DNA of 64,000 bases from Pseudomonas sp. Gutcm_11s (GTDB lineage Bacteria; Pseudomonadota; Gammaproteobacteria; Pseudomonadales; Pseudomonadaceae): positions 62,001 through 126,000 of the forward strand of contig NZ_JAQSUW010000017.1 in the NCBI RefSeq assembly GCF_028649395.1, in the 5' to 3' direction. The position numbers and the translations under genes were made by a program. This document shows, piece after piece, positions 20,015 through 28,865 of this stretch (positions are counted from its first letter, which is position 1; every line of letters starts with the position of its first letter). Below the pieces are notes generated by a model. The model did not search any database. It was given only the letters and a program-made list of their open reading frames with translations, and was not told the DNA's origin.

Positions 20015-20102
20015 CGGCGCTGCCTTTGGCCTACGCCAAGGTGCGGTGCAACGGCAAATCCGGGCATAGTTGGGCTTCTTCTTTCCCAGGATGGTGAACA
20101 CC

Positions 20103-20660
20103 ATGCCCCGCTGCTTCTGGTGCAACGACGACCCGCTGTACATCGCCTACCACGACGAGGAATGGGGCGTGCCGCAGCGCGACCCGCAGTGGCTGTTCGA
20201 GATGCTGTTGCTGGAAGGCTTCCAGGCCGGGCTGTCGTGGATCACCGTGCTGAAGAAGCGCGAGCGCTATCGCCAGGTGCTGTTCGGTTTCGATGCCGAG
20301 CGCCTGGCGGTGATGACCGACGAGGAAATCGAGGAGCGCATGCAGGACGCCGGCATCATCCGCAACCGCCTGAAACTGCAGGCCGCGCGCAAGAACGCGC
20401 GGGCCTGGCTCAAGCTGGAGGACCCGGCCACGCTGCTCTGGTCCTTCGTCGGCGGTGCGCCGAAGATCAATCAGTTCAGCGGTCGCGGCGATGTACCGGC
20501 GGTGACGCCCGAGGCCGAGGCGATGAGCAAGGCGCTGAAGAAGCTGGGCTTCACCTTCGTCGGCCCGACCATCTGCTACGCCTACATGCAGGCGGCGGGC
20601 ATGGTCATGGACCACACTCGCGACTGCGATCGTTACCGCGCCCTCGGCGGCGCCGGCTGA
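20103..20660 (+). CDS. tag: DNA-3-methyladenine glycosylase I
   Basis: Tag excises 3-methyladenine from alkylated DNA in base excision repair. The 185-residue protein begins MPRCFWCNDDPLYIAYHDEE; zinc ligands Cys4, His17 and the C-terminal His/Cys in MDHTRDC match those of E. coli Tag, as does the core EGFQAGLSWITVLKKRE. The ATG at 20103 is preferred to 20070 because Cys4 then falls at the conserved place. Confidence 0.95.
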   Translation: MPRCFWCNDDPLYIAYHDEEWGVPQRDPQWLFEMLLLEGFQAGLSWITVLKKRERYRQVLFGFDAERLAVMTDEEIEERMQDAGIIRNRLKLQAARKNARAWLKLEDPATLLWSFVGGAPKINQFSGRGDVPAVTPEAEAMSKALKKLGFTFVGPTICYAYMQAAGMVMDHTRDCDRYRALGGAG

Positions 20661-20738
20661 GGCCGCCAGCGCGGGTAGGCTGATCCCGGCGGGCGCAGCC
20701 GTTACAATGCCGGCCCAGCCAATTTTCAGGAGTCTTCC

Positions 20739-21626
20739 GTGGAGAAGCTCAAAGGTGCCCTGGTCGTCGGTTTCCTGCGTCTGTTCGCCCTGCTGCCCTG
20801 GCGCGCGGTGCAGGCGGTGGGCAATGCCATCGGCTGGCTGATGTGGAAGCTGCCCAATGGTTCGCGCGAGGTAGTGCGGATCAACCTGAGCAAGTGCTTC
20901 CCCGAGCTGGACAAGGCGGCGCTGGACCGCCTGACCGAGCAGAGCCTCAAGGACATCGCCAAGACCCTGACCGAGAGCGCCTGCGCCTGGATCTGGCCGG
21001 CGGAGAAGTCGCTCAAGCTGGTGCGCGAGGTGGAAGGCCTGGACGTGCTGCAGCAGGCGCTGGCCTCCGGCAAGGGCGTGGTCGGCATCACCAGCCACCT
21101 GGGCAACTGGGAAGTGCTCAACCACTTCTACTGCAGCCAGTGCAAACCGATCATTTTCTATCGTCCGCCGAAGCTCAAGGCAGTGGACGAGCTGCTGCAG
21201 AAGCAGCGCGTGCAGATGGGCAATCGCGTCGCCCCGTCGACCAAGGAAGGCATCCTCAGCGTGATCAAGGAAGTGCGCCGCGGTGGTGCCGTGGGCATTC
21301 CGGCGGACCCTGAGCCGAGCCGCTCCAGCGGCGTATTCGTGCCTTTCCTCGGCACCACGGCGCTGACCAGCAAGTTCGTGCCCGGCATGCTCGCCGGCGG
21401 CAAGGCTGTCGGCGTGTTCCTGCATGCCCTGCGCCTGCCCGATGGCAGCGGCTACAAGGTGATACTCGAAGCCGCCCCCGAAGGCATGTACAGCGAGAGC
21501 GTGGAAGAAGGTGTGGCAGCCATGAGCCAGGTGGTCGAGCGCTACGTGCGCGCCTACCCCAGCCAGTACATGTGGAGCATGAAGCGTTTCAAGAAGCGCC
21601 CGGACGGCGAGCAGAAATGGTATTGA
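20739..21626 (+). CDS. Lipid A biosynthesis lauroyl-type acyltransferase (LpxL/HtrB family)
   Basis: This inner-membrane enzyme adds a secondary acyl chain to lipid A. The 295-residue protein starts at a GTG with CAGGAG upstream, has one N-terminal hydrophobic helix, the catalytic HX4E box in HLGNWE (near residues 115-120) and a downstream RPPKLKAVD motif typical of the family. The corresponding P. aeruginosa gene (PA0011 as I recall) is linked to 2-hydroxylaurate addition. It lies between tag and the PilZ gene in conserved order. Confidence 0.92.
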   Translation: MEKLKGALVVGFLRLFALLPWRAVQAVGNAIGWLMWKLPNGSREVVRINLSKCFPELDKAALDRLTEQSLKDIAKTLTESACAWIWPAEKSLKLVREVEGLDVLQQALASGKGVVGITSHLGNWEVLNHFYCSQCKPIIFYRPPKLKAVDELLQKQRVQMGNRVAPSTKEGILSVIKEVRRGGAVGIPADPEPSRSSGVFVPFLGTTALTSKFVPGMLAGGKAVGVFLHALRLPDGSGYKVILEAAPEGMYSESVEEGVAAMSQVVERYVRAYPSQYMWSMKRFKKRPDGEQKWY

Positions 21627-21683
21627 TGCGCGAGCGCTTAGCCTTTACCGTCTGAGCACTCAACTTTCAGCCACGCAAACGGG

Positions 21684-21962
21684 ATGGGCATGGACGACAA
21701 CAAGCGCGAGCACAAGCGGACACCGCTCAAGGTCCAGCTGCGCATCGACCATCCGGTGCATGGCCAGATGCTGGTGACCACCCGCGACATTTCCGACAGC
21801 GGCGTGTTCGTGGTGATCGACGAGGCGCAGAGCCTGTTGCAGATCGGTGAAGTGGTCAGCGGCCAGGTCCAGGGCCTGCCGATTCCGGCTCCGGTGGTGC
21901 AGATGCAGGTGGTGCGCTTCGAGCCCAGCGGCGTGGCGCTGATCTTCCAGCGCGAGGACTAG
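21684..21962 (+). CDS. PilZ-domain protein, probable c-di-GMP receptor
   Basis: This 92-residue single-domain protein has both c-di-GMP contact motifs: RxxxR (R8-E-H-K-R12) and DxSxxG (D35-I-S-D-S-G40). Binding of the second messenger is therefore likely; the partner is unknown. An ATG six bases later is an alternative start. Its stop overlaps by four bases the stop of the convergent TPR gene on the other strand. Confidence 0.9.
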   Translation: MGMDDNKREHKRTPLKVQLRIDHPVHGQMLVTTRDISDSGVFVVIDEAQSLLQIGEVVSGQVQGLPIPAPVVQMQVVRFEPSGVALIFQRED

Positions 21963-22291
21963 CTGCTCGCGGTTCCCGCGGCCTTCTCCAGGCGGCGCAG
22001 AAACACCGTCATTTCCTTCTCGGTCTGCTTGTCGCCACGCTTGCGCGCCACTTCCAGGCCGTTGTGCCAGGCCTGGCGCGCCTCTTCCAGCATGCCCTGG
22101 CGCTGACACGCCTGCCCCAGCAGCTTCCACGCCGCCGAATAGTTGGGGTCGAAGCCCAAACACTTCTGCAGATGCTCGGCGGCCGCGTCGGGTTGGTTGC
22201 CGTCGAGGTAGGCCTTGCCCAGGCCGAAGCGCAGCAGGGCGTTGTCCACCCCGCGGGCCAGCAGTTTTTCCAGGGAGTCCGGCGTGGTCAT
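21959..22291 (-). CDS. Small tetratricopeptide-repeat protein
   Basis: The 110-residue protein consists of about two and a half TPR units (LRFGLGKAYLDGNQPDAAAEHL, then YSAAWKLLGQACQRQGMLEEARQAW by position) and a charged C-terminal helix. TPRs mediate protein-protein contacts; the partner is unknown. It has no signal peptide and lies just downstream of trkA on the same strand (19-base gap), in the standard Pseudomonas position. Confidence 0.85.
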   Translation of the reverse strand: MTTPDSLEKLLARGVDNALLRFGLGKAYLDGNQPDAAAEHLQKCLGFDPNYSAAWKLLGQACQRQGMLEEARQAWHNGLEVARKRGDKQTEKEMTVFLRRLEKAAGTASS

Positions 22292-22310
22292 GCCAGGGGC
22301 GCCTCGTGGT

Positions 22311-23684
22311 TCAGAAGAAGGTCAGACCGACCTGGAACAGGCGCTCCACGTCGCGGATGTACTTCTTGTCGACGAGGAACAGTATCACGTGGTCGCCGGA
22401 TGCGATGACGGTGTCGTCGTGGGCGATCAGCACTTCCTCGTCACGAATCACCGCGCCGATGGTGGTGCCTGGCGGCAGGGCGATCTCTTCGATCATTTTG
22501 CCGACCACCTTGCTCGAGCGGGCGTCACCATGGGCGATGGCCTCGATGGCCTCGGCCGCACCACGGCGCAGGCTGTGCACGCTCTCGATGTCGCCGCGGC
22601 GCACGTGGGTCAGCAGGGTGCCGATGGTGGCCAGCTGGGGACTGATGGCGATGTCGATATCGCCGCCCTGGACCAGATCGACGTAGGCCGGGTTGTTGAT
22701 GATGGTCATCACCTTGCGCGCGCCCAGGCGCTTGGCCAGCAGCGAGGACATGATGTTGGCCTCGTCGTCGTTGGTCAGGGCCAGGAAGATGTCCGCCTCG
22801 TTGATGTTCTCTTCCACCAGCAGGTCGCGGTCGGAAGCGCTGCCCTGCAGCACGATGGTGCTTTCCAGGTTGTCCGAGAGGTAGCGGCAGCGCGCCGGGT
22901 TCATCTCGATGATCTTCACCTGGTAGCGGCTCTCGATGGCCTCGGCCAGGCGCTCGCCGATATGCCCGCCGCCGGCAATGACGATGCGCTTGTAGCTGTC
23001 TTCCATGCGCCGCAGCTCGCTCATCACCGCGCGGATGTGGGCCTTGGCGGCGATGAAGAACACCTCGTCGTCCGCTTCGATCACCGTGTCGCCCTGCGGC
23101 ATGATCGGCCGGTTGCGGCGGAAGATCGCGGCGACGCGGGTGTCGACGTTGGGCATGTGCTCGCGCAGCTGGCGCAGCTGCTGGCCGACCAGCGGGCCGC
23201 CGTAGTAGGCCTTGACCGCCACCAGCTGGGCCTTGCCCTCGGCGAAGTCGATCACCTGCAGGGCGCCGGGGTATTCGATCAGGCGCTTGATGTAGTTGGT
23301 CACCACCTGCTCGGGGCTGATCAGTACATCGACCGGGATGGCCTCATTGTCGAACAGCGCCTCGCGGGTCAGGTAGGCCGACTCGCGCACCCGGGCGATC
23401 TTGGTCGGCGTGTGGAACAGGGTGTAGGCGACCTGGCAGGCGACCATGTTGGTCTCGTCGCTGTTGGTCACCGCCACCAGCATGTCGGCGTCGTCGGCGC
23501 CGGCCTGGCGCAGCACGGTGGGGAAGGAGCCACGGCCGACCACGGTGCGGATGTCCAGGCGGTCGCCGAGGTCGCGCAGGCGATCGCCGTCGGTGTCGAC
23601 CACGGTGATGTCGTTGGCCTCGCTGGCCAGGTGCTCCGCCAGGGTGCCGCCGACCTGCCCTGCGCCGAGAATGATGATCTTCAT
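22311..23684 (-). CDS. trkA: Trk system potassium uptake protein TrkA
   Basis: TrkA is the cytoplasmic NAD(H)-binding regulator of the TrkH/TrkG potassium channel. The 457-residue protein has two RCK repeats, each with a Rossmann glycine motif: GAGQVGGTLAEHL at the N-terminus and GGGHIGERLAEAIE near residue 238, each followed by a TrkA_C domain. It is downstream of rsmB on the same strand with a 12-base gap, as in other Pseudomonas. Confidence 0.97.
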   Translation of the reverse strand: MKIIILGAGQVGGTLAEHLASEANDITVVDTDGDRLRDLGDRLDIRTVVGRGSFPTVLRQAGADDADMLVAVTNSDETNMVACQVAYTLFHTPTKIARVRESAYLTREALFDNEAIPVDVLISPEQVVTNYIKRLIEYPGALQVIDFAEGKAQLVAVKAYYGGPLVGQQLRQLREHMPNVDTRVAAIFRRNRPIMPQGDTVIEADDEVFFIAAKAHIRAVMSELRRMEDSYKRIVIAGGGHIGERLAEAIESRYQVKIIEMNPARCRYLSDNLESTIVLQGSASDRDLLVEENINEADIFLALTNDDEANIMSSLLAKRLGARKVMTIINNPAYVDLVQGGDIDIAISPQLATIGTLLTHVRRGDIESVHSLRRGAAEAIEAIAHGDARSSKVVGKMIEEIALPPGTTIGAVIRDEEVLIAHDDTVIASGDHVILFLVDKKYIRDVERLFQVGLTFF

Positions 23685-23696
23685 GCGGTTCCGTCC

Positions 23697-25010
23697 TCAG
23701 CCGCGCGGTGCCGCGGCGATCTTGATCAGCTTGGCATAGTAGAAGCCGTCGTGGCCGTCGACCTGTGGCAGCAGCTGGCGGCCATGGGCCTGCTTGAGGC
23801 CGAAGGCGCCGGCGATATCCAGTTCACGCGCGCCTGGTGTACGGGCGAGGAAGGCGGCGATGTTGTCGCGATTCTCCTCCGGCAGCACCGAGCAGGTGGC
23901 GTAGAGCAGCACGCCGCCGACCTCCAGGGTTGGCCACAGGGCATCGAGCAACTCGCCCTGCAGTTTGGCCAGCGCGGTGATGTCGTCAGCCTGGCGAGTC
24001 AGTTTGATGTCCGGGTGGCGGCGGATCACCCCGGTTGCCGAGCACGGCGCGTCGAGCAGGATGCGCTGGAACGGCTTGCCGTCCCACCAAGTGGCCACGT
24101 CGCGGCCGTCGGCGGCGATCAGGGTGGCCTGCAAGTGCAGACGGTCGAGGTTCTCCTGCACCCGCGCCAGGCGTGCCGGTTCCAGGTCCAGGGCAATGGT
24201 CTCTTTCAGTCCCGGCTCGGCCTCGAGCAGGTGGCAGGTCTTGCCGCCGGGCGCGGCGCAGGCGTCGAGCACACGTTGGCCGGGGGCCAGATCGAGCAGG
24301 TCGGCGGCCAGCTGTGCGGCCTCGTCCTGCACGCTGACGCGGCCGTCCATGAAGCCCGGCAGGGTCTTCACATCGCAGGGTTGCAGCAGGCGGATGCCGT
24401 CGCGGCTGAAGGGGCAGGGTTCGGCTTCGATGCCGGCGCTACGCAGTTCGGCGAGGTAGGCATCGCGGCTGCCGTGACGGCGATTGACCCGCAGCAGCAG
24501 CGGCGGATGCTCGTTGTTGGCGGCGCAGATGGCCTGCCAATGCTCGGGCCAGTCGGCCTTCAGGCGCTTCTGCAGCCAGCGCGGGTGAGCGGTGTGCAGC
24601 ACCGGGTCGCGATCCAGTTCGGTGAACAGTGCCTCGTGATCGCGCTGGGCATTGCGCAGCACGCCGTTGAGCAGACCCTTGAGCGAGGACTTCTTCAGCT
24701 TGTCGACGCAGGCCACCGTCTCGCCGATGGCCGCATGGGCCGGGATGCGGGTGTGCAGCAGCTGGTACAGGCCGACCAGCAGCAGGGCCTCGACGTCGCG
24801 GTCGGCGGCCTTGAACGGCTTCTGCAGCAGTTTCTCGGCGAGCAGCGCCAGGCGCGGTTGCCAGCGTGCGGTGCCGAAGGCCAGGTCCTGGGCCAGTCCG
24901 CGGTCACGCAACTCGACCCTGTCCAGCAGTGGCGGCAGGCTGCTGCCGAGCGAGGCCTTACCGTTGAGTACGGCGGCGAGGGCGCGAGCGGCGGCCAGGC
25001 GTGGGTTCAT
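23697..25010 (-). CDS. rsmB: 16S rRNA (cytosine(967)-C(5))-methyltransferase
   Basis: RsmB methylates C967 of 16S rRNA. The 437-residue protein has an N-terminal NusB-like RNA-binding domain and a C-terminal methyltransferase with VLDACAAPGGKTCHLLE (SAM motif), DAPCSATGVIRRHPDIK (motif IV Cys) and YATCSVLPEEN (catalytic motif VI Cys). The start overlaps the fmt stop by four bases (ATGA). Confidence 0.97.
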   Translation of the reverse strand: MNPRLAAARALAAVLNGKASLGSSLPPLLDRVELRDRGLAQDLAFGTARWQPRLALLAEKLLQKPFKAADRDVEALLLVGLYQLLHTRIPAHAAIGETVACVDKLKKSSLKGLLNGVLRNAQRDHEALFTELDRDPVLHTAHPRWLQKRLKADWPEHWQAICAANNEHPPLLLRVNRRHGSRDAYLAELRSAGIEAEPCPFSRDGIRLLQPCDVKTLPGFMDGRVSVQDEAAQLAADLLDLAPGQRVLDACAAPGGKTCHLLEAEPGLKETIALDLEPARLARVQENLDRLHLQATLIAADGRDVATWWDGKPFQRILLDAPCSATGVIRRHPDIKLTRQADDITALAKLQGELLDALWPTLEVGGVLLYATCSVLPEENRDNIAAFLARTPGARELDIAGAFGLKQAHGRQLLPQVDGHDGFYYAKLIKIAAAPRG

Positions 25011-25939
25011 TGACCGAGCACCAGGCCGGGGGCGAACTGCTCGCGGCGGCTGTTGTACAGGTCGGTGAAGGCCAGTGGCTTGCCACCTGGCAGCTGCAGG
25101 CGGGTCAGGCGCAGAGCGCCTTCGCCGCAGGCGATTGTCAGGCCACTCTTGTCGGCGGCGAGCACGGTACCCGGCGCGCCGTTGCCCTCGCCCAGTTGCG
25201 CGGCCAGCACTTTCAGCGGTTCGCCATTCAGCGTGCTGTGGCAGATCGGCCAGGGGTTGAAGGCACGCACCAGGCGCTCCAGCTCTTTGGCCGGGCGGCT
25301 CCAGTCGAGGCGTGCCTCGTCCTTGTTCAGCTTGTGGGCGTAGGTGGCCAGGCTGTCGTCCTGCACTTCGCCTTTGAGCTCGCCAGCGGCGAGCTTGGTG
25401 ATTGCCTCGACCACGGCAGCCGAGCCTAGCTGCGCCAGACGGTCGTGCAGGCTGCCACCGGTGTCGTCGGCGGTGATGGTAGTGCTGACCTTGAGCAGCA
25501 TGGGGCCGGTGTCCAGGCCGGCTTCCATCTGCATCACGGTGACGCCGCTGCTGGCATCGCCGGCCTGCACCGCGCGCTGGATCGGCGCCGCACCGCGCCA
25601 GCGTGGCAACAGCGAGGCATGGCTGTTGATGCAGCCCAGGCGTGGGGTGTCGAGCGCCACCTGTGGCAGAATCAGGCCGTAGGCGACCACCACCATCAGG
25701 TCTGCATTCAGGGTTGCCAGTTCGGCCTGGGCCGCTGGATCGCGCAGGGTCTGCGGCTGGTACACGGCAATTCCGTGCTGCAGTGCCAGCTGCTTCACTG
25801 GGCTGGGCATCAGTTTCTGCCCGCGGCCGGCCGGGCGGTCCGGCTGGGTGTACACGGCGACGATGTCACGGCCTGCGTCGAGCAGGGCCTGCAGGTGGCT
25901 GGCGGCGAATTCCGGGGTGCCGGCAAAGACGATGCGCAT
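25007..25939 (-). CDS. fmt: Methionyl-tRNA formyltransferase
   Basis: Fmt formylates initiator Met-tRNA using 10-formyltetrahydrofolate. The 310-residue protein has N-terminal MRIVFAGTPEFAA and the catalytic region GCINSHASLLPRWRGAAPIQRA (Asn, His, with Asp in the later TGVTVMQMEAGLDTGPML). It is coupled to rsmB by a four-base overlap and lies downstream of def, with a terminator-like hairpin in the 56-base gap. Confidence 0.97.
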   Translation of the reverse strand: MRIVFAGTPEFAASHLQALLDAGRDIVAVYTQPDRPAGRGQKLMPSPVKQLALQHGIAVYQPQTLRDPAAQAELATLNADLMVVVAYGLILPQVALDTPRLGCINSHASLLPRWRGAAPIQRAVQAGDASSGVTVMQMEAGLDTGPMLLKVSTTITADDTGGSLHDRLAQLGSAAVVEAITKLAAGELKGEVQDDSLATYAHKLNKDEARLDWSRPAKELERLVRAFNPWPICHSTLNGEPLKVLAAQLGEGNGAPGTVLAADKSGLTIACGEGALRLTRLQLPGGKPLAFTDLYNSRREQFAPGLVLGQ

Positions 25940-25954
25940 GATTCACTCACATGA

Positions 25955-25984
25955 AAAGAAAAAGGCTTGCCGGAGCAAGCCTTT
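25955..25984 (-). terminator. Terminator-like hairpin between def and fmt
   Basis: AAAGGCTTGC (25961-25970) and GCAAGCCTTT (25975-25984) form a ten-base stem. Read on the minus strand it is followed by a T-rich tract (TTTTTCTTTTC), so it is oriented to stop or attenuate transcription leaving def before fmt. Confidence 0.75.
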
Positions 25985-25995
25985 GGGATTCGGGT

Positions 25996-26502
25996 TCAAG
26001 CCTGCTGGCGGTGCTGCTTTTCCAGCTTCTTCTTGATCCGGTCACGCTTGAGATTGGACAGGTAGTCGACGAAGAGCTTGCCGTTGAGGTGATCGCACTC
26101 GTGCTGGATGCACACGGCGAGCAGGCCTTCGGCGATCAGCTCGTAGTGGCTGCCGTCGCGGTCCTGGGCCTTGATCTTGACCTTCTGCGGGCGGTCGACG
26201 TTCTCGTAGAAGCCGGGCACCGACAGGCAGCCTTCCTGGTACTGGTCCATCTGTTCGGTCAACGACTCGAACTCGGGGTTGATGAACACCCGCGGCTCGG
26301 ACTTGTCCTCGGACAGATCCATCACCACCACACGCTTGTGCACGTTGATCTGCGTGGCCGCGAGGCCAATGCCGGGGGCGGCATACATGGTCTCGAACAT
26401 GTCGTCGATCAGTTGGGAAAGTGCCGCGTCGAAGACGGTCACCGGCTTGGCGATGGTGCGCAGGCGCGGATCGGGGAATTCGAGGATGTTGAGAATGGCC
26501 AT
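25996..26502 (-). CDS. def: Peptide deformylase
   Basis: Def removes the formyl group from nascent proteins with a metal (Fe or Zn). The three conserved motifs are present: GIGLAATQ, EGCLSVPG and QHECDHLNG, which supply the Cys and two His ligands and the catalytic Glu. The length of 168 residues is normal. It is divergent from the LysM gene; the shared 133-base region holds both promoters. Confidence 0.97.
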   Translation of the reverse strand: MAILNILEFPDPRLRTIAKPVTVFDAALSQLIDDMFETMYAAPGIGLAATQINVHKRVVVMDLSEDKSEPRVFINPEFESLTEQMDQYQEGCLSVPGFYENVDRPQKVKIKAQDRDGSHYELIAEGLLAVCIQHECDHLNGKLFVDYLSNLKRDRIKKKLEKQHRQQA

Positions 26503-26635
26503 GGCTGTTTGTGATGCACTTGTGGAATAAAGTAAAAAACCGCTGCTAAGATGATGAACAGCTTTGAAAAACGGCTCAAAAGCCGCGGCTTCTGCGGCTT
26601 ACAGGCGCCAGCCACATAATAAAGGGATTCACCGC

Positions 26636-27676
26636 ATGAGGAAATCACTACTCGCCCTGCTGCTGGTCGCCGCGGGCGGTCTGGTACAGAGTGGCCTGGT
26701 CCAGGCAGCCGTCCAGCTCAAGGAAGGTCACCCGGACCGCTACACCGTGGTCAAGGGCGATACTCTGTGGGACATCTCTGGCAAGTTCCTCAGCCAGCCG
26801 TGGAAGTGGCCCGAGCTGTGGCACGCCAACCCGCAGATCGAGAATCCTCACCTCATCTACCCGGGCGACACCCTCAGCCTGGTCTATATCGACGGCCAGC
26901 CACGCCTGATGCTCAACCGTGGCGAGTCCCGCGGCACCATCAAGCTGTCGCCGCAGATTCGCAGCACGCCGATGGCCGAGGCCATCCCGACCATTCCGCT
27001 GGAAGCGATCAACAGCTTCCTGCTGCGTAACCGCATCATCGATACCCCGGAAGACTTCAATGGCCGTCCCTACGTGGTAGCTGGCGGTGCTGAGCGTGTG
27101 GTCAGTGGTGCCGGTGATCGTGTCTATGCCCGTGGCTCCTTCGACGATGGCCAGCCTGTCTACGGTATCTTCCGTCAGGGCAAGGTCTATACCGACCCGG
27201 AAACCGAGGAGTTCCTCGGCATCAACGCCGACGATATCGGCACCGGCGAGATGGTCGCCGAGGAAGGCGACATCGCCACCTTGACCCTGACCCGCTCCAC
27301 TCAGGAAGTACGCCTGGGTGACCGCCTGTTCCCCACCGAAGAGCGTGCAGTGAACTCGGTGTTCATGCCCAGCGAACCACAAACCGATATCGACGGTGTG
27401 ATCCTCGACGTGCCGCGTGGAGTGAACCGTATCGGCCAGTTCGATGTGGTGACCATCAACAAGGGCAAGATCGACGGTCTGGTCGAGGGCAACGTGCTGG
27501 CCGTGTACAAGACCGGCGAAACGGTGCGTGACCGCATCACCGGTGAATCGGTGAAGATCCCCGATGAGCGCTCCGGTCTGATGATGGTGTTCCGCACCTA
27601 CGAGAAGCTCAGCTACGGCCTGGTGCTCTACGCCAATCGAGACCTGTCGCTGATGGACAAGGTGAAGAACCCGTAA
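26636..27676 (+). CDS. LysM-domain periplasmic protein
   Basis: The 346-residue protein starts with a signal peptide (KSLLALLLVAAGGLVQSGLVQA) and has one LysM domain near residues 35-85 (YTVVKGDTLWDISGKFL ... YPGDTLSLVY), which binds peptidoglycan. The remaining 260 residues are conserved in this genomic position in Pseudomonas but have no clear catalytic motif. I use the ATG at 26636, preceded by AAAGGG; an upstream in-frame ATG would precede the signal peptide with a non-conserved stretch. It lies upstream of dprA, separated by a terminator. Confidence 0.9.
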   Translation: MRKSLLALLLVAAGGLVQSGLVQAAVQLKEGHPDRYTVVKGDTLWDISGKFLSQPWKWPELWHANPQIENPHLIYPGDTLSLVYIDGQPRLMLNRGESRGTIKLSPQIRSTPMAEAIPTIPLEAINSFLLRNRIIDTPEDFNGRPYVVAGGAERVVSGAGDRVYARGSFDDGQPVYGIFRQGKVYTDPETEEFLGINADDIGTGEMVAEEGDIATLTLTRSTQEVRLGDRLFPTEERAVNSVFMPSEPQTDIDGVILDVPRGVNRIGQFDVVTINKGKIDGLVEGNVLAVYKTGETVRDRITGESVKIPDERSGLMMVFRTYEKLSYGLVLYANRDLSLMDKVKNP

Positions 27677-27681
27677 CACCT

Positions 27682-27714
27682 AGAACCCCCGCCCAGTGCG
27701 GGGGTTCTGCTTTC
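27682..27714 (+). terminator. Terminator after the LysM gene
   Basis: AGAACCCCCGC (27682-27692) and GCGGGGGTTCT (27698-27708) form an 11-base stem followed by a short T-rich tail, six bases after the stop codon. Confidence 0.85.
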
Positions 27715-27739
27715 TGGGCAATGATCAAGGATGATCGCC

Positions 27740-28825
27740 ATGCACATTTCTCCCGCTGAACTGGAGGCGCGCCTGCGCCTGCACAGTCTTCCCGAGCTTG
27801 GTCCGCGGCGTTTTCGCCGGTTGTTGGACGCCTTTGGTAGTGCCTCCGCAGCGCTCAGCGCGCCCGCCACAGCTTGGCGCTCCTTGGGATTGCCTGCGGT
27901 CTGTGCCGAGCCCCGGCGTAGCGAGGATATCCGCGAGTGTGCCACGACTGCTCTGCGCTGGCTGGAGCAGGAGGGACACTCGCTGCTGATGTGGGAGGAC
28001 TCCGACTATCCGGCCCTGCTCGCCGAGCTGAGCGATGCACCGCCGCTGCTGTTCGTCGCCGGAGACCGAAGCTTGCTCGAACGCCCTCAGCTGGCCATGG
28101 TCGGCAGTCGCCGTGCCTCGCGGCCGGGGCTGGATACAGCGGCATCCTTCGCGCGCAGCCTGGCCGGTGGCGGTTTCGTAATCACCAGCGGCCTGGCCCT
28201 GGGTATCGATGGCGCGGCGCACCAGGGAGCGCTGGATGTCGGGGGCGGGACAATCGCCGTGCTCGGTACCGGCCTGCAGCGCATCTATCCTCAGCGTCAT
28301 GCCGACTTGGCCGAGCGCATTGTCGCGAGTGGTGGCGCTCTGGTCTCTGAGATGCCACTGGACTGCCCGCCGCAGGCCAGCAATTTTCCGCGGCGCAACC
28401 GCATCATCAGTGGCTTGTCGTTGGGCGTGCTGGTGGTCGAGGCCAGCCCGTCGAGCGGCTCGCTGATCACTGCACGCTTGGCCGCGGAGCAAGGGCGTGA
28501 GGTCTATGCGATCCCGGGCTCCATCCACCATCCGGGGGCGCGTGGCTGCCATCAGCTGATTCGCGAGGGCGCGACCTTGGTAGAGAGCGTCGACGACATT
28601 CTCCAGGCGCTGCGTGGGTGGCAGCTAGTAGCGCCGGTCCCGACTGCGATACCACAGGCCGAGCACCCGCTGCTGGAGCAGCTGCGCGCTGCGCCGCAGA
28701 CCAGCGAGGCCCTGTCCATCGCCTGCGGCCTGGAGCTGAGTGCGACGCTGGTGGCGCTGACCGAGCTGGAGCTGGAGGGGCTGGTCGCCTGCGAGGCCGG
28801 CCGCTGGGTACACCGCGCGCCTTGA
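27740..28825 (+). CDS. dprA: DNA-processing protein DprA (Smf)
   Basis: DprA protects incoming single-stranded DNA and loads RecA during natural transformation. The 361-residue protein has an N-terminal helical domain, the Rossmann-like core (AMVGSRRASRPG, TSGLALGIDGAAHQGAL, VLGTGLQRIYP, NFPRRNRIISGLS, SGSLITARLAAEQGREVYAIPGS by position) and a C-terminal winged-helix-like end. The ATG at 27740 is chosen because AAGG lies nine bases upstream; an ATG at 27731 leaves no room for a ribosome site. Confidence 0.95.
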   Translation: MHISPAELEARLRLHSLPELGPRRFRRLLDAFGSASAALSAPATAWRSLGLPAVCAEPRRSEDIRECATTALRWLEQEGHSLLMWEDSDYPALLAELSDAPPLLFVAGDRSLLERPQLAMVGSRRASRPGLDTAASFARSLAGGGFVITSGLALGIDGAAHQGALDVGGGTIAVLGTGLQRIYPQRHADLAERIVASGGALVSEMPLDCPPQASNFPRRNRIISGLSLGVLVVEASPSSGSLITARLAAEQGREVYAIPGSIHHPGARGCHQLIREGATLVESVDDILQALRGWQLVAPVPTAIPQAEHPLLEQLRAAPQTSEALSIACGLELSATLVALTELELEGLVACEAGRWVHRAP

Positions 28826-28865
28826 GCTGGGTACACTCGCCGCCAGAGAAACCAGGGGGGTGAGC

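Noticed and set aside
22215..25013. A 932-codon open frame antisense to trkA and rsmB
   Set aside because: It crosses two conserved genes and their intergenic gap; the composition (His/Asp/Gly/Leu-rich) is that of an antisense shadow.
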